From assembly GCF_018860965.1 (NCBI RefSeq), contig NZ_JAHKQF010000009.1, positions 310,001 through 374,000 on the forward strand: a stretch of 64,000 nt of DNA. Direction: 5' to 3'. This stretch comes from Alteromonas sp. C1M14. Lineage in GTDB: Bacteria; Pseudomonadota; Gammaproteobacteria; Enterobacterales; Alteromonadaceae. The first letter of the stretch is position 1; the number at the start of each line of letters is the position of its first letter. Below the pieces are notes generated by a model, which was not told where the DNA came from, did not search any database, and saw only the letters and a program-made list of their open reading frames with translations. Both the position numbers and the translations under genes were made by a program. Below, piece by piece: positions 18,535-28,583 of the stretch.

Positions 18535-19125
18535 TTAGCGACTACCGCTCACAGGCTGACGTAAAAATGGATTCTCGTTATCGGTGAGATCGGCCGCCCG
18601 ATCCGTCACGTCATACAAGGTGTACTGCAAGGTAAAATAGGTAATATCTTCGGGAAGGTCCGGATCCACATAAAACGACATGGGCATCCACGCTTCCTGC
18701 CCCGCTTGAAGGGCTTGTTGGTTAAAACAAAAACACTCGGTTTTATTAAGATAAAGTGCCGCTTGACCTGGGCTTACAGAGGGAATGGCCTGGGCAATAA
18801 TATTGTTTCTGGCAGGGTTACGAACATAAAATGAAACGGTATTCACCTCGCCTGGATGCACACTGATGCGCTGGGTTTGTGCCGTAAACTCCCATGACAT
18901 CCCCGAGTTCGTCCGGGTAATAAACTCCACCGTTATCGAGCGACTGTTATCAATCTGACCGCTTTGCCATACCGCCGCGCTATTTTGGGTTTTACCGTTA
19001 ATGCCAGTGATATCACAAAACACGTCATACAAAGGCACAAGGGCAAACCCAAAGCCAAACATCCCGATCACGATGATGACTAAGCGTAGGGTTAGCTTGC
19101 GATGCTGTGCAGAGGAAGTAGCCAT
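18535..19125 (-). CDS. ctaG: Cytochrome c oxidase assembly protein CtaG (Cox11)
   Basis: A 196-residue protein with one N-terminal transmembrane helix (about 13-32) and an immunoglobulin-like periplasmic copper domain carrying the Cox11 motif ECFCFNQQ (two Cys, about residue 130) and the DPDLPED stretch. It delivers copper to the CuB site of subunit I. It sits between coxA and coxC, its usual place in proteobacterial cox operons, with an 8-base gap after coxA on the upstream side. Confidence 0.95.
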   Translation of the reverse strand: MATSSAQHRKLTLRLVIIVIGMFGFGFALVPLYDVFCDITGINGKTQNSAAVWQSGQIDNSRSITVEFITRTNSGMSWEFTAQTQRISVHPGEVNTVSFYVRNPARNNIIAQAIPSVSPGQAALYLNKTECFCFNQQALQAGQEAWMPMSFYVDPDLPEDITYFTLQYTLYDVTDRAADLTDNENPFLRQPVSGSR

Positions 19126-19133
19126 ACCAATAA

Positions 19134-20741
19134 CTACTTCACAACCGGCGGTGTTTCAAAGGTATGGTAAGGGGCAGGAGAGGGAATTTCCCATTCCAGC
19201 CCTTGTGCACCTTCCCAAACACGATCGCTAACGGGCTCACCTTGCTTCTTACACGCTTTTATCACCAAGGTAAGGAATATCAATTGGGATAGCCCAAAGG
19301 CAAAGCCGCCGATACTGATCCACTGGTTATAGTCAGCAAACTGCAATGAGTAATCGGGGATCCGGCGAGGCATACCGGCCAAACCGACAAAATGCATAGG
19401 AAAGAACAACACGTTGACAGAAATAAGCGAGCACCAGAAATGCCATTTTGCCAACGTGATATTAAACATTTTTCCTGTCCACTTAGGCAGCCAGTAGTAC
19501 ACCGCAGCCATAATAGAAAACACGGCCCCGGTCACTAATACATAATGGAAGTGCGCCACCACAAAATAAGTATCATGGTATTGAAAATCCACCGGTGTTA
19601 TCGCCAACATCAAGCCAGATAAGCCACCGATGGTGAAAAGCACAATAAAGGCCAGTGCAAAAAGCATGGGAATTTCAAAGGTCATCGCTCCTCGCCACAT
19701 GGTGGCCACCCAATTAAACACTTTAACGCCGGTGGGTACCGAGATAAGCATGGTGGCAAACATGAAAAACATTTCGGCAAACACGGGCATCCCCGTGGTG
19801 AACATGTGATGGGCCCACACAATAAACGACAGCAAAGCAATAGAAGCGGTGGCATAAACCATAGAGGCATAACCAAACAACGGCTTGCGAGCAAAAGTAG
19901 GCACAATTTGCGAGATTATGCCGAACGCCGGCAAAATCATGATGTACACCTCTGGATGCCCAAAAAACCAAAAGATGTGCTGGAACATGACTGGATCGCC
20001 ACCACCGGCAGCATCAAAGAAACTGGTGCCAAAAAACTTATCGGTGAGCACCATGGTCACAGCGCCAGCTAACACCGGCATAACGGCGATCAGTAAAAAG
20101 GCGGTAATTAACCATGTCCAAACAAAAAGCGGCATTTTCATCCATGACATGCCTGGCGCACGCATATTGAAAATGGTCACTATGACGTTGATGGCGCCCA
20201 TGATGGAGGAGATCCCCATAATATGTACCGAAAATACAAATAGGGCGGTGCTGTCACTGCTATAAGTGGTAGAAAGCGGGGCGTAGAATGTCCAACCGAA
20301 GGCAGGTCCGCCGCCTTCCACAAATAACGAGCCTAACAAAATAGCGAAGGCAAAAGGCAGGATCCAAAAACTCCAGTTATTCATTCGCGGTAACGCCATA
20401 TCAGGTGCACCGATCATCATGGGAATGAGCCAGTTTGCCAGCCCTGTAAATGCTGGCATAACGGCGCCGAACACCATGATGAGACCATGAACTGTGGTCA
20501 TTTGGTTAAAGAAGTTGGGATCGACAATTTGCAGACCCGGTTGAAATAGCTCCGCGCGGATCACCATAGCCATGGCGCCGCCCACTAAAAACATAATAAA
20601 AGCAAACCACAAATAAAGGGTGCCAATGTCTTTGTGATTTGTCGTCAACAACCAGCGCATGATCCCTTTCGGCGCGCCGTGGTGATGATCTTGGTGTGCC
20701 GATGCATGGTCAGGCACCAAGGTTTCTGTCGCTTTGGTCAT
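19134..20741 (-). CDS. coxA: Cytochrome c oxidase subunit I (aa3-type)
   Basis: A 535-residue, 12-helix heme-copper oxidase core. Visible ligands and pathway residues include the low-spin heme His in [12 protein letters not shown], the D-pathway and active-site motif [12 protein letters not shown] (His262-Tyr266, the cross-linked CuB pair, with the adjacent Glu), the CuB His pair WAHHMFTTG, and [14 protein letters not shown] for the heme irons and Mg site. These place it in family A (aa3). It receives electrons from subunit II and reduces O2 while pumping protons in the inner membrane. Confidence 0.98.
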   Translation of the reverse strand: MTKATETLVPDHASAHQDHHHGAPKGIMRWLLTTNHKDIGTLYLWFAFIMFLVGGAMAMVIRAELFQPGLQIVDPNFFNQMTTVHGLIMVFGAVMPAFTGLANWLIPMMIGAPDMALPRMNNWSFWILPFAFAILLGSLFVEGGGPAFGWTFYAPLSTTYSSDSTALFVFSVHIMGISSIMGAINVIVTIFNMRAPGMSWMKMPLFVWTWLITAFLLIAVMPVLAGAVTMVLTDKFFGTSFFDAAGGGDPVMFQHIFWFFGHPEVYIMILPAFGIISQIVPTFARKPLFGYASMVYATASIALLSFIVWAHHMFTTGMPVFAEMFFMFATMLISVPTGVKVFNWVATMWRGAMTFEIPMLFALAFIVLFTIGGLSGLMLAITPVDFQYHDTYFVVAHFHYVLVTGAVFSIMAAVYYWLPKWTGKMFNITLAKWHFWCSLISVNVLFFPMHFVGLAGMPRRIPDYSLQFADYNQWISIGGFAFGLSQLIFLTLVIKACKKQGEPVSDRVWEGAQGLEWEIPSPAPYHTFETPPVVK

Positions 20742-20750
20742 AGCACGCTC

Positions 20751-21923
20751 CTAAATACCGGTTCCGGTGGCAACCGCGTTAACGTCTTTTGGCTGAATAA
20801 TATCGCCGGTATTGTTACCCCAAGCGTTACGCTCGTAAGTCACCACCGCAGCAATGTCTTTTAGTGAAAGCATCTTGCCAAAGGCCTGCATCGCTGTGCC
20901 GGCTTTGCCATTTAACACAATCTCAATGTGTGCTTGCTGATCCTGTAAAACCATAGGACTGCCTTTTAGTGCAGGGAACACACCAGGTAACCCCTGTCCG
21001 GTGGGCATATGACAGGCAGCGCAGGTGCTGTTATAAACTTTTTCTCCCAGCGTCATCAGTTCATCCATGCTCATACTCATTGCTAGCAGACGCTGCTCTT
21101 CGGCTTTCGCTTGTTTGACCCTACTTTCTTGTTCTGTCATCCAGGCATTGTATTCATCGGGTGTTTTGGCAATCACCACCACCGGCATAAAGCCGTGATC
21201 TTTACCGCACAACTCTGCACACTGGCCACGATAAATGCCTGGCTCATTGACGTTAGTCCACACCTCATTGATAAACCCTGGGTTGGCGTCTTTTTTGATA
21301 GCAAAATCCGGCACCCACCAAGAATGAATGACATCGTCAGAAGTAATAAGAAAGCGCACTTTCTGGCCAGTTGGAATAACCAAAGGGCGGTCAACCTCTA
21401 ACAGGTAATTCTCGCCTTTTGTAAACTTATTGGTGATTTGCTCGCGCTGGGTGGCCATGACCGAATAAAAAGACACATCACTGTTCATGTACTGGTAGTG
21501 CCATTTCCATTGAGAGCCGGTGACTAACACGGTCATATCTGGCTCACTGACATCTTCCATAGCAATTAAGGTTTTGGCGGCCGGTACCGCCATAAAAACA
21601 AGGATTAAAAACGGAATAATGGTCCAGGCTATTTCCACTTTTATGTTTTCGTGAAAATGAGCCGGCTTAACACCACGAGACTTACGATGGCGAATGATGG
21701 AGTAAAACATGACGCCAAAAACCAGCACCGCAATGACCACACAAATGGAGAACATGAGCATGTGAAGGTCATAAACCTGGCCGCTAATATCGGTTACGCC
21801 CTGACGTAGATTTAACTCGCCGGATCGTTGCGTGGTAGATTCGGTTTGTGCCAATACCCGCAAAGATGTAAAGGCAGCAATGCCTCCCCAAACCATCATT
21901 GCGTTACGTATGTGTTTCTTCAC
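20751..21923 (-). CDS. coxB: Cytochrome c oxidase subunit II with fused cytochrome c domain
   Basis: A 390-residue protein. It has a signal peptide, two membrane helices, and the cupredoxin CuA domain with VIHSWWVPDF and GQCAELCGKDHGFMPV (Cys, Cys, His, Met ligands). A linker helix then leads to a C-terminal class I cytochrome c domain with CAACH heme attachment (about residue 306) and a Met ligand near GTAMQAFG. This is the caa3-like arrangement. The start is GTG 21923 with a strong GGAGGTG ribosome site 4 bases upstream. It is the first gene of the oxidase operon. Confidence 0.96.
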   Translation of the reverse strand: MKKHIRNAMMVWGGIAAFTSLRVLAQTESTTQRSGELNLRQGVTDISGQVYDLHMLMFSICVVIAVLVFGVMFYSIIRHRKSRGVKPAHFHENIKVEIAWTIIPFLILVFMAVPAAKTLIAMEDVSEPDMTVLVTGSQWKWHYQYMNSDVSFYSVMATQREQITNKFTKGENYLLEVDRPLVIPTGQKVRFLITSDDVIHSWWVPDFAIKKDANPGFINEVWTNVNEPGIYRGQCAELCGKDHGFMPVVVIAKTPDEYNAWMTEQESRVKQAKAEEQRLLAMSMSMDELMTLGEKVYNSTCAACHMPTGQGLPGVFPALKGSPMVLQDQQAHIEIVLNGKAGTAMQAFGKMLSLKDIAAVVTYERNAWGNNTGDIIQPKDVNAVATGTGI

Positions 21924-22238
21924 TCAACACCTCCGTGATGGAGAATCCTGTATGATGCTTGCATCATGGAACTCTATGGTGATTGCCGTCCCGGCTTGTT
22001 AATTTTTATCCTATTTTGTTATTTTATTGTTAATAACAGTATAAGAATTAAACACATTTAAGATTTTGTCTAGTCTTTCATTCATTATTTCTTAAAAAAT
22101 GTAAACAAAACGAGGGGATAAAAAGACGTGCAATTTAGGCAGGACATTACAGGCGGGGCTTTCCCAGAAGAGGTTGGGTTATTTGAGTGAAAAAAAGCAC
22201 CTGGCCTCGCTAGTGGGTACAAACAGACAAAAAACAAA
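21924..22238. promoter_or_regulatory. Promoter region of the cox operon
   Basis: No gene is seen in this 315-base stretch. It holds a perfect inverted repeat ATGATGC-TT-GCATCAT (21952-21967) just upstream of the coxB ribosome site, and a very A/T-rich tract at about 22000-22110 that is the likely promoter zone. I cannot assign -35/-10 boxes with confidence. Confidence 0.4.
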
Positions 22239-22269
22239 AAAGGGCAACACCATTATAGTGTTGCCCTTT
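22239..22269 (-). terminator. Rho-independent terminator of lexA
   Basis: A 12-bp perfect stem (AAAGGGCAACAC at 22239-22250 with GTGTTGCCCTTT at 22258-22269, 7-base loop). On the minus strand it is followed by a T-rich run. It lies 38 bases after the lexA stop. Confidence 0.85.
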
Positions 22270-22307
22270 CTCTAATGCTTTGCAGCACGGATCACCGTGA
22301 CAGGATT

Positions 22308-22934
22308 TTACATCCAATCGGCGTTTCTGATCACACCCACAGCGATGCCTTCGATATTAAAAGGCTCTGATGCTAAATCTACTTTAATGGTGTTGAAATC
22401 GTCATTTTCAGCATGTAACCAAACTTCTCGGCCACGCTTCTCTAAACGCTTTACGGTAACATCTTCATCTACACGCGCCACGACAACCTGACCATTATGC
22501 ACATCAGTGGTTCGATGCACCGCGAGTAAATCACCATCCAAAATACCAATATCTTTCATGCTCATGCCGTTAACTCTAAGCAGAAAATCGGCACGGGGAC
22601 GAAACAGTTCAGGATCAACTTTATAGTGCATTTCGACATGTTCTTGGGCCAAAATAGGCTCACCTGCCGCAACACGCCCAATTAACGGAAGACCGGCTTC
22701 TTCATCGTTATCTGCCTCCAGAGGAATGTTGAGTTTGATACCTCGGGACGTACCCGCTAAGATCTCAATAACCCCTTTTCTGGCCAACGCTTTTAAGTGT
22801 TCTTCTGCCGCATTGGCAGATTTGAAACCCAATTTTTTTGCGATTTCTGCTCGAGTAGGTGGCATACCCGTTTCCAGCATAGTCGTTTTTATGAGTTCAA
22901 GAACTTCGGTTTGTCTGGGTGTAAGTGGACGCAT
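22308..22934 (-). CDS. lexA: SOS repressor LexA
   Basis: A 208-residue repressor-protease (E. coli 202). The N-terminal winged helix (residues 1-70) begins [20 protein letters not shown] and contains [20 protein letters not shown]. The C-terminal S24 domain has the self-cleavage bond Ala90-Gly91 (GRVAAGEP), nucleophile Ser125 (NGMSM) and general base Lys162 (VTVKRL). RecA filaments trigger its self-cleavage and so derepress DNA-repair genes. Two SOS boxes lie upstream, showing autoregulation. As in E. coli it is near plsB, although dgkA is missing and two other genes lie between. Confidence 0.98.
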   Translation of the reverse strand: MRPLTPRQTEVLELIKTTMLETGMPPTRAEIAKKLGFKSANAAEEHLKALARKGVIEILAGTSRGIKLNIPLEADNDEEAGLPLIGRVAAGEPILAQEHVEMHYKVDPELFRPRADFLLRVNGMSMKDIGILDGDLLAVHRTTDVHNGQVVVARVDEDVTVKRLEKRGREVWLHAENDDFNTIKVDLASEPFNIEGIAVGVIRNADWM

Positions 22935-22941
22935 AAACAGC

Positions 22942-22976
22942 CTGTTTTTCTATACAGTTTCTGTAAGTATATACAG
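22942..22976 (-). promoter_or_regulatory. Two tandem SOS (LexA) boxes
   Basis: Two perfect CTGT-N8-ACAG operators lie at 22942-22957 and 22961-22976, 19 bp apart start to start, immediately upstream of the lexA ATG (22934). The double-box arrangement and spacing resemble those of E. coli lexA. Confidence 0.92.
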
Positions 22977-23050
22977 TTCAATTGTAGAAACAAAGGCTTA
23001 ATTTACTCCAACCCGCTAAATCCCCTCTTTGGCCCCTCTCTTTTATTGTA

Positions 23051-23845
23051 TTACTTCACCGTTGATGGTTTAGGCGCAGTAATGTGGTGGGCAGTCACGC
23101 CAGCAGGATATAACCAACTGCGTCTAAACGTGGTGGTGACGGTAGAGGTGGTAAAACCGGCCTCATCAACGATCTTTTTCAATGAGCGCTGAGAATAGCA
23201 ACGTAAGTTAGACACCAAGCCATCCCACAATAACATTAGCGGCACCAGTGGAATAAGATATGTAAAAATCGCAGTAACCAGCAACTGCCGTCTTTCAGTA
23301 ATAAAGGGTAGTAAAATCATAGCGAGAAGAGGACCAAACAACATAGAGATATAGCTCACAAACGAGTTGTCGCAATATTCTAGAACCAAAATGTCATTAC
23401 CATGGGTCAGATTCAATCGCAGAATTTGTGCGACCTGTTCATCATCAAAGTGATGAAAAGAATTGATAAATATTTTCGGGATTTGAAAATCCGGATTGTC
23501 TTTTAATACATCGATGGGTTGCGCTAAGTAATGGATGCGATCATCACCGAGGTTATTGATGTGCTCTCTAAATTCTGGGTTTTTATCTATCATAAAGTCA
23601 GACAAATAGAATTTTACCGCGTCGTTATCCAGTTCCTTAACGAGCAGTTCATTCACATAACCACTGCCTGCACACGGGTCGATTACCGTGCCACCCGCTT
23701 TGCTGATAAATGCTTTAAGCTCAGGTAACCACAACTTGTGATAGCCAATTAATTTATAAAGGGCGCCCATAAAGCGTCGAAGAAAAGCATGATAGAACTC
23801 TGGTACCCAGAATAAATCACCAAATTCGAATAGTTTTTTCTGCAT
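23051..23845 (-). CDS. SAM-dependent methyltransferase with a membrane segment, substrate unknown
   Basis: A 264-residue protein. The class I methyltransferase motif I is GGTVIDPCAGSGYVNELL (about residue 51), followed by an acidic strand (KFYLSDFMID) and FINSFHHFDDEQVAQIL, like the motif IV/V region of ubiquinone/lipid methyltransferases. A hydrophobic hairpin (about residues 165-208) interrupts the later part of the fold, suggesting membrane attachment and a lipid or quinone-like substrate; that is inference. It is divergent from a DUF2177 gene, with 153 bases between starts. Confidence 0.75.
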   Translation of the reverse strand: MQKKLFEFGDLFWVPEFYHAFLRRFMGALYKLIGYHKLWLPELKAFISKAGGTVIDPCAGSGYVNELLVKELDNDAVKFYLSDFMIDKNPEFREHINNLGDDRIHYLAQPIDVLKDNPDFQIPKIFINSFHHFDDEQVAQILRLNLTHGNDILVLEYCDNSFVSYISMLFGPLLAMILLPFITERRQLLVTAIFTYLIPLVPLMLLWDGLVSNLRCYSQRSLKKIVDEAGFTTSTVTTTFRRSWLYPAGVTAHHITAPKPSTVK

Positions 23846-23998
23846 AAGGTTTCCGTGGTAATCCTGTATGTTAAATCGGCGCCGCGCCGGTTATTTTTTT
23901 CTCGGGCATGGGTATCAGTATGGCTCAAATAACGCATATAGTGACATTGTATTTATTTTACTCTGAACTTTTATTCACTCTATTGCGTTTATGACACT

Positions 23999-24430
23999 AT
24001 GAAACTTTCCATTAAAGCGTTTCTTGCCAGTTATCTTACCGTACTACTCACCTTTGCCGTGCTTGACACCGTATGGTTGGGTCTGATTGCCATGCCTTGG
24101 TATCAGGAGGCGTTTGCCCCTTTATTCAGAGCGCCATTTATTACTTGGCCATGGATTGCATTTTATCTGCTTTATTGTGCATCTGTGGTCTATTTGATAA
24201 TACGCCCTTATATAAACCAGAACCTGATCCAAACCGCCATTGGTGGCTTTATATTAGGTGCTACCGCCTATGGCACCTACAACCTCACCGCGTACTCCAT
24301 TATTGCCCACTGGCCACTGACCATGACATTTGTCGATTGGTTTTGGGGCAGCGTAGCGACCATGAGTATGGCGTTCACCGGTGGCTGGGTAGCAAGAAAA
24401 GTCAACGCAAAAACAAGGGGTCAGGGGTGA
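23999..24430 (+). CDS. DUF2177 family membrane protein
   Basis: A 143-residue protein with four hydrophobic helices. It shows the family pattern FAVLDTVWLGLIAMPWYQ near the start, TAYGTYNLTAYSI in the middle and DWFWGSVATMSMAF near the end. DUF2177 genes are often found with photolyase, cyclopropane-fatty-acid synthase-like and oxidoreductase genes in photo-oxidative stress (sigma-E/ChrR) clusters; here only a lipid-type methyltransferase gene is next to it. Function unknown. Confidence 0.82.
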   Translation: MKLSIKAFLASYLTVLLTFAVLDTVWLGLIAMPWYQEAFAPLFRAPFITWPWIAFYLLYCASVVYLIIRPYINQNLIQTAIGGFILGATAYGTYNLTAYSIIAHWPLTMTFVDWFWGSVATMSMAFTGGWVARKVNAKTRGQG

Positions 24431-24537
24431 CAGCCCCAAATTGACACTCTATTATTGTAGGCCCATCGCAGATCATCTAGATCGCCGCGGGTTTATGATA
24501 AACTGCGCCGGTTATTTTAATACAGGATTCTCTTTTC

Positions 24538-26991
24538 ATGTCGTGGATGCGAAAAACGCTGCTTTCGGTGTTTCACTATCCCGTGAAGCTTTTGGTTAAA
24601 GATCACAATATTCCGGCAAATGTCGAGTCTGAACTAGGCATCGACAGAAGTAAGCCCATTATTTACTTACTGCCAACCAATTCAGTTACCGACCAACTTG
24701 CATTACGAATGTGTACAGAACGGTTAGGCCTACCTAGCCCTACTGCGGGTATAGAAGTGGCAGGAAAGCACTACCCAGGCAGTGTGTTTTTGCGCAAAAC
24801 AGAACCCTTGTTTGCCAAAACCGCGTCTAACACCGATGTAGAGTCGGTGTTCTCAAGTCTGTTCCAATTGCATCGGGATCATGACGATGTAGACATTCAG
24901 GTGGTGCCGGTTTTCGTAACCTGGGGGCGCGCGCCGGGTAAAGGCTCGCCAAATTTAGGGGATCTCATTGCCCACCATGCTTCTCCCAGTTGGCTACGGA
25001 AATTCTTTATTGTGATGCTTTTGGGCCGCGATAACTTTATTAACTTCAGTAAAGCCGTATCGTCCCGAGAGATGTCTAACCAACGCGGCACTGACGATTC
25101 TATTGCGCACAAGCTTATTCGGGTAGCCCGCACCCACTTTCATCGCAAACGCCAAAGTATGACCGGCCCTAATTTGCTGGAACGAACAGAGCTGTATAAC
25201 GCCATACTGGGTTCAGACAGTGTTAAGCGTGCGATGCAGGAACAAACCGCGTCTAAAAAGAAATCAAAAAAGAAACAAGATCCCCGCGATACGGCCGTGG
25301 AGTATGTCAACGAAATCGCCGCCGATTATCGTGAAGGGTTGATTCGCTTTGGCGACAGGATCCTTACCCGTATTTGGAACAAAATTTATAACGGCATTAG
25401 CGTTAGGCACAGTGAGCGCATTCGGGAACTGGCGGCGAACGGACATGAGATCATTTATGTGCCCTGTCACCGCAGCCACATGGATTATATGCTGCTGACC
25501 TATGTTATTTACCACGAGGGGATGGTTACGCCGCATATTGCCGCGGGCATCAATTTGAATTTTTGGCCAGCAGGGCCTATTTTCCGCCGCAGCGGTGCGT
25601 TCTTTTTGCGCCGCAGTTTTGCCGGTAATAAGCTTTATACTGCGGTATTTCGTGAATACCTCGAATTACTGTTTAACAAAGGGTACTCGGTTAAGTATTA
25701 CCCAGAAGGCGGCCGTAGTCGCACTGGCCGCCTGATACCACCCAAAACGGGTATGTTAGCCATGACCATGCAAGCAGTGATCAAAGGGGTACAACGGCCT
25801 GTGAGTATTGTGCCGGTGTATATCGGGTACGAAAATGTCATGGAAGTAAAAAGCTACCTAAGTGAATTAAAAGGGAGCGGCAAGAAAAAGGAATCCAGTT
25901 GGCAGGTTTTCTCCGCCATCAGGAAGCTAAGAAACTACGGACATGGCTATGTCAATTTCGGCGAACCCATTCAACTCAACAGGTTTTTAGAGCAATCTGT
26001 ACCAGACTGGCGAGAAACCTTACCTCAAGACAATGACAAAAAACCTGGCTGGTTAACCCCCATGGTGAACGATTTAGCCCATGAAGTGATGCTGCGTATA
26101 AATAAAAATGCGGCCGTTAACGGCATGGCCTTGGTCTCTCTATGCTTGTTGTCGTCAAAAACCAAAACCATGACCGAGAAAGAACTCATGCGGGCCATGG
26201 CAAATTATTTGGCACTATTAAAAAGTGCCCCTTATAGCGACGATGCCACCATACCCGATGCCAACGCGAAAACCATGTTAGCGGAAACCCTAGCCCTGAA
26301 GCGTTTTGATATCAGCAAAGATGGCTACGGCACTTTGGTTTCGCCACTAAAAGATGCTGCCATCTATCTCACTTATTACCGTAACAATATTCTGCATTTA
26401 TTTGCATTACCTGGGGTGATTATGGCTACCGTGTTTGCCCGCCCCGGTATTCATCGACACGAAGTCCTCAGGCTAATGGCGGCCTTCTACCCCTTACTGC
26501 AAAAAGAATTGTTCATTTACATGACGCAAGATCAAGCCCTGTCATACACCGACAAACTGATCACCACCATGCTTGAACAACGCATGCTAAGTGGTGAGGA
26601 TGACAGCCTTATGCCTCCGTCGTCCTCGGATCGTACCTTCCATGCTTCTTGGTTACTAAGCCGCTGCATGCAAGAGACATTTCAGCGTTATGCCGTGGTG
26701 CTAACTCTCATTGAACGGGAACGGGTAATCAGTCGCAGTGCATTAGAGCGAAACAGTCGCCAGGTGGCTGAACGGCTATCGACTCTTTATGGCATGAATT
26801 CACCGGAGTTCTACGATAAAAATGTGCTCTCCAGTTTCATCTCCGCATTGAGGGAGAATCACTGGCTCGACTCAGCAGCCGATGGCAGTTTGAAGTATTC
26901 AGAAGAAAGTGATGCGTTACGGCAAGACGTACTGTCGTTGGTTTGGCCTGAAATCACGCAACACCTCGAAAATGTAGAGGGTCAGTGTTGA
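24538..26991 (+). CDS. plsB: Glycerol-3-phosphate 1-O-acyltransferase PlsB
   Basis: An 817-residue enzyme (E. coli 807). The four acyltransferase blocks are visible: I, PCHRSHMDYMLL (catalytic His311 and Asp316); II, GPIFRRSGAFFLRRSF; III, YYPEGGRSRTGRL; IV, SIVPVYIGYE. A Lys-rich stretch (SKKKSKKKQDPRD near residue 240) precedes the catalytic domain. It transfers an acyl group from acyl-ACP or acyl-CoA to glycerol-3-phosphate, the first step of phospholipid synthesis, at the inner membrane. An AGGA ribosome site precedes ATG 24538. A strong hairpin follows at 27027-27048. Confidence 0.97.
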   Translation: MSWMRKTLLSVFHYPVKLLVKDHNIPANVESELGIDRSKPIIYLLPTNSVTDQLALRMCTERLGLPSPTAGIEVAGKHYPGSVFLRKTEPLFAKTASNTDVESVFSSLFQLHRDHDDVDIQVVPVFVTWGRAPGKGSPNLGDLIAHHASPSWLRKFFIVMLLGRDNFINFSKAVSSREMSNQRGTDDSIAHKLIRVARTHFHRKRQSMTGPNLLERTELYNAILGSDSVKRAMQEQTASKKKSKKKQDPRDTAVEYVNEIAADYREGLIRFGDRILTRIWNKIYNGISVRHSERIRELAANGHEIIYVPCHRSHMDYMLLTYVIYHEGMVTPHIAAGINLNFWPAGPIFRRSGAFFLRRSFAGNKLYTAVFREYLELLFNKGYSVKYYPEGGRSRTGRLIPPKTGMLAMTMQAVIKGVQRPVSIVPVYIGYENVMEVKSYLSELKGSGKKKESSWQVFSAIRKLRNYGHGYVNFGEPIQLNRFLEQSVPDWRETLPQDNDKKPGWLTPMVNDLAHEVMLRINKNAAVNGMALVSLCLLSSKTKTMTEKELMRAMANYLALLKSAPYSDDATIPDANAKTMLAETLALKRFDISKDGYGTLVSPLKDAAIYLTYYRNNILHLFALPGVIMATVFARPGIHRHEVLRLMAAFYPLLQKELFIYMTQDQALSYTDKLITTMLEQRMLSGEDDSLMPPSSSDRTFHASWLLSRCMQETFQRYAVVLTLIERERVISRSALERNSRQVAERLSTLYGMNSPEFYDKNVLSSFISALRENHWLDSAADGSLKYSEESDALRQDVLSLVWPEITQHLENVEGQC

Positions 26992-27026
26992 AGCTAAGCA
27001 GTTAAAAGCAAGACAGTAAAAACAAT

Positions 27027-27048
27027 AAAGGGGCGTGACCGCCCCTTT
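27027..27048. terminator. Terminator between convergent plsB and ilvA
   Basis: A 9-bp perfect stem (AAAGGGGCG at 27027-27035, CGCCCCTTT at 27040-27048) with a TGAC loop. T-rich sequence follows on the plus strand and a T-containing run on the minus strand, so it can serve both genes. Confidence 0.8.
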
Positions 27049-27053
27049 GTTAT

Positions 27054-28583
27054 TTATGAAAGAAAGAACTGATAAGCCGGATCCTGAGTCACTTCTTTAT
27101 ACTCATAATTGAGTTGGGTTAAGTGAACATCAAACTCTTCTCTGCTGTCTGGCGGGATCTGAAACCCTGCCAATACCAGCCCTTCTGCGGCGCCATGATT
27201 TCGGTAATGGAACAAGGTGAGGTTCCACTGTTCACCTAAGGTATTGAGAAACGTTAACAAGGCACCGGGGTGCTCTGGAAACTCAAAGGTAAACACGGTT
27301 TCATTCAGTAAGGTTGGCGGACGCCCTCCCACCATATGACGCACATGCAGTTTGGCCAGTTCATTATCAGATAAATCGAAGCACGAATATTCTTTCGCCG
27401 ATAAGGAGTCCTTAAGGGCTGCGAATTCCTGTTTACCACCTTTTAAATTCACACCAACAAAAATATGTGCGTCAGTATCGTTAGCATATCGGTAGTTAAA
27501 TTCCGTAATCGCTTTGCCGCCAAGGGTTTCGCAAAACTGTTTGAAAGCGCCCCGACGCTCAGGAATTTTTACCGCAAACACGGCTTCTTTTTGCTCACCC
27601 AATTCACAACGCTCTGACACGTAGCGAAGGGTATGAAAGTTAATATTAGCACCGCACAAAATGCCGCCTAATTTTTTACCTTTAATACCTTGTTGCGCGG
27701 TGTATTTCTTAATGGCCGCCACAGACATAGCGCCTGCTGGCTCAGCAATAACCCGGGTATCATCAAAAATATCTTTGATGGCCGCACATATTTCATCGTT
27801 AGAAACCGTCATCACGCCATCGAGCAAACGGGAACATAAACGGAACGTTTCCGTGCCCATGGTTTTCACCGCGACACCGTCTGCAAAAATGCCCACAGAG
27901 GGCAGGGTGACAATTTCACCGGCTTCCATAGCTGCGGTAAAACAAGCTGATTCTTCCGACTCAACGCCGATGATCTGAATGTCCGGCTTTAACTGCTTTA
28001 GGTATACCGCGATACCCGCGGCTAATCCACCGCCGCCAATGGCAACAAAAACAATATCTAAATTTGGATTTTGCTCTAGTAGTTCACGGGCCACCGTGCC
28101 TTGCCCGGCAATAACATCAGGATCATCAAAAGGGGGAATAAACGTATACCCCTGAGAAGCCGATAAGGCTTGGGCGTGTTTGCTGGCCATATCGAAATTG
28201 GTGCCATGCAGCACAATATTGACATGGCTTCCACCGAAGCGGCGCACGGCTTCAATTTTAATTTCTGGGGTGGTTTCAGGCATCACGATAGTGGCATGGA
28301 CGCCTTTCATTTTTGCGCCATATGCCAACCCTTGGGCATGATTACCTGCAGAGGCGGCAATCACGCCAGCCTCTAGCTCGTCCTCGGTAAGCGTACTTAG
28401 CCGGTTATAGGCCCCTCGAAGCTTGAAGGACTTAACCGGTTGTTGATCTTCCCGCTTTAAAAAAACATCGTTGCCAATTAACTGAGACAAACGAGACATG
28501 GCCGATAATTCACTGTTTAGTGCAACTTCGTAAACAGGGGCCAATAGTATTTTCTTTAAATACTCGTGATCGCTGACACTCAT
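27054..28583 (-). CDS. ilvA: Threonine dehydratase, biosynthetic
   Basis: A 509-residue PLP enzyme (E. coli 514). The PLP lysine is in [10 protein letters not shown] (Lys54), the phosphate-binding Gly-rich loop is [15 protein letters not shown], and the C-terminal third contains two ACT-like regulatory domains ([16 protein letters not shown], about 326-410, and [17 protein letters not shown], about 425-505). It deaminates threonine to 2-oxobutanoate for isoleucine synthesis and is feedback-inhibited by isoleucine in known members. Its start overlaps the ilvD stop by four bases (ATGA), so the two are translationally coupled. Confidence 0.97.
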   Translation of the reverse strand: MSVSDHEYLKKILLAPVYEVALNSELSAMSRLSQLIGNDVFLKREDQQPVKSFKLRGAYNRLSTLTEDELEAGVIAASAGNHAQGLAYGAKMKGVHATIVMPETTPEIKIEAVRRFGGSHVNIVLHGTNFDMASKHAQALSASQGYTFIPPFDDPDVIAGQGTVARELLEQNPNLDIVFVAIGGGGLAAGIAVYLKQLKPDIQIIGVESEESACFTAAMEAGEIVTLPSVGIFADGVAVKTMGTETFRLCSRLLDGVMTVSNDEICAAIKDIFDDTRVIAEPAGAMSVAAIKKYTAQQGIKGKKLGGILCGANINFHTLRYVSERCELGEQKEAVFAVKIPERRGAFKQFCETLGGKAITEFNYRYANDTDAHIFVGVNLKGGKQEFAALKDSLSAKEYSCFDLSDNELAKLHVRHMVGGRPPTLLNETVFTFEFPEHPGALLTFLNTLGEQWNLTLFHYRNHGAAEGLVLAGFQIPPDSREEFDVHLTQLNYEYKEVTQDPAYQFFLS

